From: Spirochaetales bacterium
GTDB taxonomy: Bacteria > Spirochaetota > Spirochaetia > Sphaerochaetales > Sphaerochaetaceae
Assembly (NCBI GenBank): GCA_028723145.1
Contig: JAQYFM010000184.1
Location: 1-6,292 of the forward strand
Reading direction: 5' to 3'
DNA length: 6,292 nucleotides
In this document: positions 1 through 5,513 of the stretch, piece by piece
Layout of the letters: every line of letters starts with the position of its first letter
How positions within the stretch are numbered: the first letter of the stretch is position 1
Translations under genes and position numbers: made by a program
The notes under the pieces: model-generated
The model's database searches: none
Told to the model about the DNA's origin: nothing
What the model saw: only the letters and a program-made list of their open reading frames with translations

Positions 1-169
1 ATACAATATTAATAATTATAACACTACCTTGAACTAAAGCTACAGACTTTGTAACAGGAAAGAAAAATGGCATTACATTAATTAATAATACAGCCCCACC
101 GAACCCCATTGTAGTTTGAATTATTGCTCCTAAAAAGGCTACACATCCAATTAATAAATACACAACCAT
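1..169 (-). CDS. TauE/SafE-family membrane permease, N-terminal part (runs off left edge)
   Basis: The minus strand is open from an ATG at 169 to the left edge, giving 56 residues with no stop. The fragment is strongly hydrophobic: a first membrane segment at about residues 2-17, the motif QTTMGFGGAVLL at 18-29, then a second hydrophobic stretch from about 42. A Gly-rich motif after the first helix, followed by a Pro and a second helix, is typical of TauE/SafE permeases, which move sulfite, sulfoacetate or other organic anions across the inner membrane. An in-frame stop lies just upstream (184-182), so ATG 169 is the furthest upstream ATG in this frame. It starts 7 nt after the stop of the creatininase-like gene and has only a weak A-rich ribosome-binding region, suggesting coupled translation. 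Its place at the end of a catabolic operon suggests export of a product or counter-anion, which is inference. About four fifths of a usual family member is missing. Confidence 0.72.
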   Translation of the reverse strand, partial: MVVYLLIGCVAFLGAIIQTTMGFGGAVLLINVMPFFFPVTKSVALVQGSVIIINIV

Positions 170-176
170 ATTTCTT

Positions 177-932
177 TTATTTTAAGACCTCAAGTATATT
201 TTTAGAAATTAAGTTTATTGCACGGTCTAATATTATTTTTCCTTTTTCTTCAGAAGCATTTTGTATATTTCCCCAACTTCCACTTTTACAATATGAATGA
301 AAATTACTATAGGAAGTGCATACATTACTCCCTCCATATAAATGCTTAACTTTTAATTTAATATCTTCTATAGGTTGTTCGTTTAGAGCTTTGCTCAAAT
401 CAATCAATTTTGAATTTATAGCCAGAGAAACACTTGTGATTTGTTCTGCGCCATGCCCTGTTCCGTATTCTTTATCCGTTAGAATATCACAAGATACTTG
501 AGAACATGCCTTCCAAAAATCAACGAAAGCGCAATTGACCCCCTCAGCATATAGTTTTCGGCATGCACAATCAACAGATCTACTATTCAATGAATGAGTA
601 ACCAAGAAGACTATGTTCTGTGCTGAACTTTTAAAAAAAGAAAGTGCAACATGATAATATAAATCCGACAAGGTTTTAGTAGGAATATTAACAGTACCTT
701 TAAAATCTTCCATCTCAAGAGTATCACCATATGCAATCACTGGGGCATAACACATATTACAATTATCAGCAATAATAGGAGCTAAATAGGAAGCTATGTG
801 ATAATCAATCCCAGTTGTTCCATGCCTCCCACATTGTTCTATAGAAGCAACAGGTATAATAATTCCATTATTATTTTGAAGTGCATCAACTACTTCTTCT
901 GATGTTAGAAACGTGATATCTCTAATATTCAT
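177..932 (-). CDS. Creatininase-family metal-dependent amidohydrolase with altered metal site
   Basis: The 251-residue protein has the length and motif order of the creatininase family, cytosolic binuclear-metal hydrolases that include creatinine amidohydrolase, FAPy deformylase, MftE and the inosose hydrolase IolN. Visible motifs are IIIPVASIEQCGRHG (24-38) with Glu32 and Asp43, FKGTVNIPTKTL (77-88), VTHSLN (111-116) matching the usual NGHGGN, GTGHGAEQITS (157-167) matching GHAGExETS, and GSWGNIQNASEEKG (218-231) near the C-terminus. The canonical EQHGPH metal-binding segment here reads EQCGRH, so the expected His ligand is Cys34. The protein is also Cys-rich (ten Cys). Its ATG overlaps the stop of the oxidoreductase gene as ATGA, preceded by a modest GAGAGA ribosome-binding site, so translation is probably coupled. 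The family assignment is good; the reaction is unknown. Next to a Gfo/Idh/MocA dehydrogenase, a hydrolase acting on an oxidised cyclic intermediate or an amide is plausible. Confidence 0.85.
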   Translation of the reverse strand: MNIRDITFLTSEEVVDALQNNNGIIIPVASIEQCGRHGTTGIDYHIASYLAPIIADNCNMCYAPVIAYGDTLEMEDFKGTVNIPTKTLSDLYYHVALSFFKSSAQNIVFLVTHSLNSRSVDCACRKLYAEGVNCAFVDFWKACSQVSCDILTDKEYGTGHGAEQITSVSLAINSKLIDLSKALNEQPIEDIKLKVKHLYGGSNVCTSYSNFHSYCKSGSWGNIQNASEEKGKIILDRAINLISKNILEVLK

Positions 933-1957
933 ATTCTCTCTTTTACTCTTACAGGTTTTCCAATCAATGCAGACTCTGTAATTGCTAATACAACATCCAT
1001 TGTTTTTACACCATCACAGATGTCAGATTTAACAGGGGTATTATACAAAATAGAATCTACAAATTCGTTGATTTCACTATTAAAAGGATGACATGATACA
1101 GTACCTGTATCAGGACCTTGCATTGGTAAATCAATCCATTTTTCCTGCATAGGGAAAAGCTTGTTGGACCAAAATCTATTATTCCTTATTGCTCCCTTAG
1201 ATCCCAAGACATCAATATTAGCTTGATATGGATAATTAATTCCATCAAGACATGCAGATAATCTACCCACAGAATTGTTTTTAAACTTTACAGATGCACT
1301 CAAAGTTGTAGGATAATCAAAATCTTCTCTATATTTTGTAGAAAAAGCAAAGACTTCAGTAATATCACCATTCAAATATCGAGCATTATCTGCGGCATGA
1401 CACCCACCTGTAATCATCGCACCACCAGCAAACTTTTGTTGCCTAATCCAATTATAGCTTGCAAATGATTTTTTTATACCATGCCAATAATCACATCCAC
1501 AAAAGAAAATATTTCCTATAGAATCTTCTTCAATAAGTCTTTTGAGGTTTATTAATAAAGGTTCCCACCTTCCAACAAAACTTACCACACTTTTCTTACT
1601 ACTTTTTTTTGCTGCATCATATAATGCATCTGTTTCTTCATAAGTTATACCAACAGGTTTTTCCAACAATATGTGTTTATCAGCAGCAAGTGTTAAAATA
1701 GCATCCTTAGCATGCAGATAATTTGGCATACATTCAGTAACAATATCAACTTCAGCATCATTAAGCATATCTTCTAAATTAGTGTAAATCTTTGCATTAG
1801 GACAATGTTGATGCACAAATCTAGAGGTACTATCTTCAGAACGCCCACAAACACCTGCAATATAAGTATTTGGATTTGCAATAAAACCTGCAACATGTTG
1901 TATTGCAACACTTCCTGTACCGTGAATTCCTACTCCCAGTCTTCCTTTATCATCCAT
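929..1957 (-). CDS. Gfo/Idh/MocA-family NAD(P)-dependent oxidoreductase
   Basis: The chosen start gives 342 residues, the usual length for this family of dehydrogenases acting on sugars, cyclitols and related polyols. The N-terminal Rossmann fold shows GVGIHGTGSVA (8-18), a variant of the GxGxxG nucleotide loop. The hallmark LLEKPVG (97-103) holds the catalytic-site Lys of the EKP motif. The C-terminal domain has GGAMITGGCHAAD (178-190), the counterpart of the GGxLxDxGxHxxD motif with His187 kept but Thr where Asp is common; Asn, Gln or Thr variants occur in the family. A longer reading frame begins at 1993, but those 12 extra residues come from the end of the ATPase gene. The ATG at 1957 lies 4 nt after the ATPase stop, is preceded by GGAGG, and puts the Rossmann motif at the expected distance from the N-terminus. 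The stop overlaps the next start. The substrate cannot be read from sequence; a sugar, inositol or a hydroxy compound brought in by the linked transporter is likely. Confidence 0.9.
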   Translation of the reverse strand: MDDKGRLGVGIHGTGSVAIQHVAGFIANPNTYIAGVCGRSEDSTSRFVHQHCPNAKIYTNLEDMLNDAEVDIVTECMPNYLHAKDAILTLAADKHILLEKPVGITYEETDALYDAAKKSSKKSVVSFVGRWEPLLINLKRLIEEDSIGNIFFCGCDYWHGIKKSFASYNWIRQQKFAGGAMITGGCHAADNARYLNGDITEVFAFSTKYREDFDYPTTLSASVKFKNNSVGRLSACLDGINYPYQANIDVLGSKGAIRNNRFWSNKLFPMQEKWIDLPMQGPDTGTVSCHPFNSEINEFVDSILYNTPVKSDICDGVKTMDVVLAITESALIGKPVRVKERI

Positions 1958-1961
1958 AATT

Positions 1962-2726
1962 TTACTGAACCTCCAAAGTTTTATAGACATCAATTACATA
2001 TTTATTAAATTCTGAAGTAGTTTTTAATTCTATATTTCTTGGCCTTGGCAAATCTATATCAAAAGAACCAACTTGGCGTGATGGTCTAGCTGAAAGAACA
2101 ATTACTCTATCAGAGAGAAATACTGCTTCTGCTATTTCGTGAGTTATAAATAAAACTGTTTTTTGAGATTCACTCCATATTCTCATTAGCTCTAAATTCA
2201 TTTTTTCACGAGTAATTGCATCTAGGGCTCCAAAAGGTTCATCCATGAGAATCAATTTAGGGTCATGAATCAAAGCTCTTGCAATAGAAACTCTTTGTTG
2301 CATACCACCTGATAATTCATTTGGATATCTATTTTCAAATCCTTTTAATCCAACCATATCTAAAAGTTCCATTGCTCTATTAGTATATTTTTTCTTATCT
2401 AATTTTAGTATTTCTATAGGAAGCAATACATTATCTATGACCTTTCTCCAATCAAGAAGAAGAGCTTTTTGGAAGACAAACCCAACTTCTTTATCAGGAT
2501 TAAACTTTGATTTATCAACAATTATTTCACCCTCAGTCTTATCAAGTAAGCCCGCAACAATTCTTAACAGAGTCGATTTTCCACATCCTGAAGGTCCTAC
2601 AATTGAAACAAACTCTTGATTTTTAACATCGAATGAAACTTGACCTATAGCTTCAAGTTCTCCATTTCTTGTTTTATAAACCTTTCTTAATTTTTGAATT
2701 GAAAGCAGAACATCCTTTTCGCTCAT
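1962..2726 (-). CDS. ABC transporter ATPase, NitT/TauT (SsuB/TauB/ThiZ-like) family
   Basis: The 254-residue cytoplasmic ATPase powers the importer encoded by its neighbours. All catalytic motifs are intact: Walker A GPSGCGKST (44-52), Q-loop Gln86 in FVFQKALLL, ABC signature LSGGMQQR (138-145), Walker B LILMDEP (158-164) with Asp162 and Glu163, D-loop GALDA (166-170) and switch His196 in FITHEIAEA. The sequence from DEPFGALDAITRE through THEIAEAVFLSDRVIVLSARP is characteristic of the nitrate, sulfonate, taurine and pyrimidine-precursor importer group, matching the binding protein and permeases. A good GAAGGA ribosome-binding site lies 6 nt or so before the ATG. The gene follows the binding-protein gene after a 91-nt gap containing strong hairpins, and its stop is 4 nt from the oxidoreductase start. 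The family is certain; the cargo cannot be told from an ATPase. Confidence 0.96.
   Translation of the reverse strand: MSEKDVLLSIQKLRKVYKTRNGELEAIGQVSFDVKNQEFVSIVGPSGCGKSTLLRIVAGLLDKTEGEIIVDKSKFNPDKEVGFVFQKALLLDWRKVIDNVLLPIEILKLDKKKYTNRAMELLDMVGLKGFENRYPNELSGGMQQRVSIARALIHDPKLILMDEPFGALDAITREKMNLELMRIWSESQKTVLFITHEIAEAVFLSDRVIVLSARPSRQVGSFDIDLPRPRNIELKTTSEFNKYVIDVYKTLEVQ
1970..1974 (-). promoter_or_regulatory. Ribosome-binding site deciding the oxidoreductase start
   Basis: On the minus strand GGAGG occurs inside the last codons of the ATPase gene, 12 nt before the ATG at 1957. The spacing is longer than ideal, but the alternative ATG codons at 1993 and 1990 would add residues encoded within the ATPase gene. 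The arrangement suggests ribosomes ending the ATPase restart on the oxidoreductase. Confidence 0.6.
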
Positions 2727-2750
2727 AATTTATCCTTCTATTTTCCTTTT

Positions 2751-2791
2751 GATTACAAGACAGTTTCAAAGTTTGAAGCTGTCTTGTAATC
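2751..2791 (-). promoter_or_regulatory. Long near-perfect palindrome / hairpin between binding-protein and ATPase genes
   Basis: Two 13-base arms, GATTACAAGACAG (2751-2763) and its exact complement (2779-2791), flank an inner TTCAAA-G-TTTGAA palindrome. Nineteen of 20 symmetric positions around 2771 are complementary; the single exception (2764/2778) is A-C in the minus-strand RNA and U-G in the plus-strand RNA. No U-run follows on either strand, so it is not a normal intrinsic terminator. The position after the binding-protein gene suggests a hairpin that protects the 3' end of that mRNA segment or partly limits ATPase expression. It could instead be a DNA-binding site or a dispersed repeat. 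Confidence 0.7.
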
Positions 2792-2813
2792 AGGTGTCAA
2801 TAGACACCCGATT
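2788..2813 (-). promoter_or_regulatory. Second hairpin, overlapping and competing with the long palindrome
   Basis: In the minus-strand RNA, GGUGUC-UAUU-GACACC forms a 6-bp stem with a 4-nt loop, extended by a G-U pair and AAUC/GAUU to 11 pairs. It begins 4 nt after the last base of the binding-protein stop codon. The distal four bases (2788-2791) are also the first arm of the long palindrome, so the two full structures cannot form together. No U-tract follows. The layout resembles an attenuator or processing site, but that is inference. Confidence 0.6.
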
Positions 2814-2817
2814 GCGA

Positions 2818-3849
2818 TTACTTAACTATGATATTTGTATAAGGTACTTTTGGTAAGAAAGAATCATCATAGATATCACTTACAGGATAAGTAAGCTTCT
2901 CTTGATAATTATTTACTAAGTTATATGTAGCCTTAATTCCTTCTGGATCAATCCAGCCAATTCCATGATCCTTATATCTCTGAGTAAGAATAAATGACTG
3001 CTCAATATAAAGAGATTTTACAAGTGCTTCTTTATTAATTGGTTGGTACTCAGCCAAAATATCTATTGCTTCTTCTGGGTGCATTATTGACCATTCCCAT
3101 GCACGATAAGTTACATCCAAGAATTTTGCTATTAAATCACCTTTTTCCTTACATGTTTTATCAGATGCAATATATGAGTGTGCATAACATTCAAATCCAT
3201 AATCAGCCCATAAGAAGTTTCCAATTAATGAAGTATCCATTGCAGCTTCAAAATTTGGATAGCCTGTTAGAAGTTCAAATACGACATCTGCATTTCTTGA
3301 TGCGAGAGCTGATACTTTTGCAGTTGAATCTATATTAACAAAATCAACACTATTTGGATCTACTCCTATCATTGAAGCAAATGCAGGCCACATTACTTTG
3401 TGTCCATCCGTAGGAGGAACTGCTACTGTTTTTCCTGCTACATCTGCCGGACTCTTCATTCCTGTATCTAAATAATAGTACATCGAATTTGGATGTTTAT
3501 CAAAAATAATACCAATAAGCTTTACCTCTGCACCTTGGTTTCTAAATTTAAAAGCAACAGGAGCATCGCAAATCGCAACATCACATTTTCCAGCATCTAC
3601 CATTTGAGCAGAATATCCAGATCCTTGCCCAATGATAACATTTAAATCAATTCCAGCTTCTTCATACCAACCATTTTTTATACCAACATAATAAGGTGCA
3701 TGGTCAGCTGCAATAGTCCAGTTTAGAAGAAGATCAAATTTTTCGACTCCTTTTTGGGATTCTTTGCTCTGAGACTCATTTGCTCCCTGTGCAAATAACA
3801 TTGCCATAGCAGAAATGACAACAACTAAGAAAACTAATATTTTCTTCAT
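2818..3849 (-). CDS. ABC transporter substrate-binding protein, NMT1/THI5-like (NitT/TauT family)
   Basis: The 343-residue protein begins with an export signal (MKKILVFLVVV, hydrophobic core to about residue 19) and a likely signal peptidase I site after LFA at 18-20, followed by a polar Ser/Gln/Lys linker to about 36. There is no lipobox Cys, so it is probably periplasmic rather than lipid-anchored. The mature part opens with LLNWTIAADHAPYYVGIKNG (41-60), then WYEEAGIDLNV and GQGSGYSAQMVDAGKCDVAICD, the classic start of NMT1/THI5-like binding proteins, which capture pyrimidine precursors, sulfonates, nitrate and related small molecules. PADVAGKTVAVP (134-145) starts the second lobe segment typical of the family. 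An excellent AAAGGAGG site lies 6 nt before the ATG. It follows the permease genes by 42 nt and precedes the ATPase, completing the importer. The leader style resembles spirochaetal binding proteins. The ligand is not assignable; a thiamine-pyrimidine precursor, sulfonate or other heterocycle are all open. Confidence 0.92.
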   Translation of the reverse strand: MKKILVFLVVVISAMAMLFAQGANESQSKESQKGVEKFDLLLNWTIAADHAPYYVGIKNGWYEEAGIDLNVIIGQGSGYSAQMVDAGKCDVAICDAPVAFKFRNQGAEVKLIGIIFDKHPNSMYYYLDTGMKSPADVAGKTVAVPPTDGHKVMWPAFASMIGVDPNSVDFVNIDSTAKVSALASRNADVVFELLTGYPNFEAAMDTSLIGNFLWADYGFECYAHSYIASDKTCKEKGDLIAKFLDVTYRAWEWSIMHPEEAIDILAEYQPINKEALVKSLYIEQSFILTQRYKDHGIGWIDPEGIKATYNLVNNYQEKLTYPVSDIYDDSFLPKVPYTNIIVK

Positions 3850-3891
3850 TTTGAACCTCCTTTAGTTCATTTTTACCTACTTTTATGATGA
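3850..3891 (-). promoter_or_regulatory. Short spacer with strong ribosome-binding site for the binding-protein gene
   Basis: This 42-nt spacer contains AAAGGAGG (3863-3856) 6 nt before the ATG at 3849, the best ribosome-binding site in the operon along with that of permease 1. It is consistent with higher synthesis of the binding protein than of the membrane parts. I see no convincing promoter in it. Confidence 0.7.
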
Positions 3892-4704
3892 CTAATCATC
3901 AATTTTTTTAACAAATTTCCAAGGCATGCAAACTCTTTCTAAAATAGTAACTAGTACATACATTCCCCAAGCTAGCATTGACATTACAATCAATGAAGCG
4001 AACATTGGTGGAGTGTCCATATACTTTTGTGAGTTTGCTATTACATAGCCAAGACCTTTATCCGATGCATATAATTCTCCAACAATAACACCCATTACAC
4101 TTAATGAAGTACATATTTTTAATGAAGAAAAAATGTATGGTAAAGCCATCGGCAAACGAATCTTTAAAAAAACTTTAAGCTTTGAAGCTTTTAGATAACG
4201 AACTAAATCTAACAAATCTTCATCTACACTATTTAAACCCGCCATAGTATTTACTACCATTGGGAAAAATGAAGCAATAAACGCTATAACAATATTTGTC
4301 TTTAGCCCATATCCAATCCAAATAAGTAGAATAGGAATAATTGCTATGTTTGGCATGCTTTGAAAAAAAACAAAGATCGGCATAACCATTTTTTGTAGTG
4401 TCTTTGACCAAATTAAGCAAACCGAAATAAATACTCCTAGTATAGCAGTAATAGAAAAACCTAGAATAAATTCTGTCATTGTTGCTTTAATATTGATAAA
4501 CCAATGATATTCTGCATCTGGTTGCTTTAGAAACAAATGCTTAAGTGCACTTGATGGTGTACATAAAAAGGCTTCATTTACATGAAATACTCTACATAAT
4601 ACTTCCCAGGTTAGAAAGAATAATAATAATGAAAAAATAGTTTGGTATTTATCAATAAATGCAATAATAGGATTTACATTTTCTTTTTTATTTTTTAATT
4701 TCAT
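3892..4704 (-). CDS. ABC transporter permease 2 (NitT/TauT, BPD_transp_1-type)
   Basis: A 270-residue inner-membrane protein with about six hydrophobic segments (near 22-40, 76-98, 106-130, 135-153, 190-210 and 233-255). The cytoplasmic coupling loop spans about 160-189 and ends in the typical VFLKIRLPMALPYIF, after which GVIVGEL and GLGYVI follow the family pattern. The usual EAA-loop Gly is Lys172. It is co-linear with the upstream permease from about residue 41 to the C-terminal MPWK motif with no gap, and by hand count about 57% identical over residues 101-220, so the two are paralogues from a duplication and probably form a heterodimeric pore. Its ATG overlaps the previous stop by one base (TAATG), with AAGGAG 9 nt upstream. 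The binding-protein gene follows after 42 nt. Family confidence is high; the cargo is unknown. Confidence 0.94.
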   Translation of the reverse strand: MKLKNKKENVNPIIAFIDKYQTIFSLLLFFLTWEVLCRVFHVNEAFLCTPSSALKHLFLKQPDAEYHWFINIKATMTEFILGFSITAILGVFISVCLIWSKTLQKMVMPIFVFFQSMPNIAIIPILLIWIGYGLKTNIVIAFIASFFPMVVNTMAGLNSVDEDLLDLVRYLKASKLKVFLKIRLPMALPYIFSSLKICTSLSVMGVIVGELYASDKGLGYVIANSQKYMDTPPMFASLIVMSMLAWGMYVLVTILERVCMPWKFVKKIDD

Positions 4705-5513
4705 TAGTTTTCACTCCTTACAAGTTTCCAAGGCATGCAAACATTTTCAAGTATTGTGATAAATCCGAATAAACACATTCCAATAATTGCAAGCAAAAAC
4801 AAACAGGCAAACATTGTTGGCATATCTATCATAGCTTGGGCATCTCTCATCAAATATCCCAAGCCACTTTTTGCTGCACAGAACTCTCCAACAATAGATC
4901 CAACAACACAACTAGTAGCACATATCTTTATTCCACTAAAAATATACGGCAATGAAGCTGGAATCCTTATTTTTAGAAAAACTTGATATTTCTTTGCATC
5001 TAAATAATTTACCAAATCTAGTAAATCATTATCAACAGACATCATTCCTGTAGTTGCATTTATTACTACAGGGAAAAATGCGACAAAGAATGCAATCCAT
5101 ATGTTAGTTTTTACTCCGTAACCTAACCAAAGCAAGAATAATGGAGCTAATGCAATTTTAGGAATTGAATTAAAAAGAACTAAAACAGGCATTAATAGAC
5201 GATTTAACCAACGATTCCAAGAAATTATTATTGCTAATATTACACCTAATACTAATACTAAAATAAAGCTGCCAAATACCTCTGTTATTGTTGTAAAGAT
5301 ATGCTTACCCCAATGGTTTGCAGCAGCATTAGGTCCAAACAAACTATTAAAAACTAATTTTGGAGAAGGAAGTACATATTTTTTTATATGAAATCCATCA
5401 ACTGCTAACTGCCAAATAAAAATCAATAAAACAACAGCTAGAATTGTAAGTCCATATTTTTTGAAAAAATCTAAGACACCATAAAGTATTTTTTTATAAG
5501 GAGGGATTCTCAC
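4704..5513 (-). CDS. ABC transporter permease 1 (NitT/TauT, BPD_transp_1-type)
   Basis: A 269-residue inner-membrane permease beginning with GTG. Hydrophobic segments lie near residues 22-40, 74-98, 106-130, 135-153, 190-210 and 233-255. The coupling loop contains DLLDLVNYLDAKKYQVFLKI (163-182) followed by RIPASLPYIFSGIKI, the EAA-type region that contacts the ATPase; the usual Gly is Asp172 here. GSIVGEF (205-211) and SGLGYLM (216-222) are typical of the SsuC/TauC/ThiX group. The GTG start overlaps the stop of the enolase-superfamily gene by one base (TAGTG) and has a very strong ribosome-binding site. The next gene is its paralogue, so the importer probably uses two different permease subunits where many relatives use a single one twice. 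The start is well supported by the ribosome-binding site and by N-terminal length. Confidence 0.94.
   Translation of the reverse strand: MRIPPYKKILYGVLDFFKKYGLTILAVVLLIFIWQLAVDGFHIKKYVLPSPKLVFNSLFGPNAAANHWGKHIFTTITEVFGSFILVLVLGVILAIIISWNRWLNRLLMPVLVLFNSIPKIALAPLFLLWLGYGVKTNIWIAFFVAFFPVVINATTGMMSVDNDLLDLVNYLDAKKYQVFLKIRIPASLPYIFSGIKICATSCVVGSIVGEFCAAKSGLGYLMRDAQAMIDMPTMFACLFLLAIIGMCLFGFITILENVCMPWKLVRSEN

Noticed and set aside
316..501. Plus-strand open frame opposite the creatininase-like gene, and similar ones at 1805-2008, 2437-2619, 4735-4986 and 5761-6000
   Set aside because: All are antisense to genes with conserved motifs, and none shows a domain or operon context of its own.
2751..2791. 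Intrinsic transcription terminator after the binding-protein gene
   Set aside because: The stem is strong, but the downstream minus-strand sequence is A/G-rich (AAAAGGAAAA) with no U-tract, and the plus strand lacks one too.
2768..2800. Possible promoter on the minus strand: TTGACA at 2800-2795, then TTCAAA 17 nt downstream
   Set aside because: The -35-like hexamer is perfect, but the -10 candidate matches only about half of TATAAT, and both lie inside the hairpin arms, which explain the sequence better.
3039..3338. Plus-strand open frame of 99 codons opposite the binding-protein gene
   Set aside because: It lies wholly within a well-supported gene on the other strand, has a low-complexity Leu/His/Gln-rich translation and no recognisable domain.
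3886..3901. Inverted repeat TGATGA-CTAA-TCATCA at the stop codon of permease 2, followed by a T-run on the plus strand
   Set aside because: The stem is only 6 bp and AT-rich, partly coding, and a terminator reading it would face the plus strand, where no gene is found.
4229..4420. Minus-strand open frame of 63 codons inside permease 2
   Set aside because: It is in another frame of a clearly coding permease gene and resembles no protein family.
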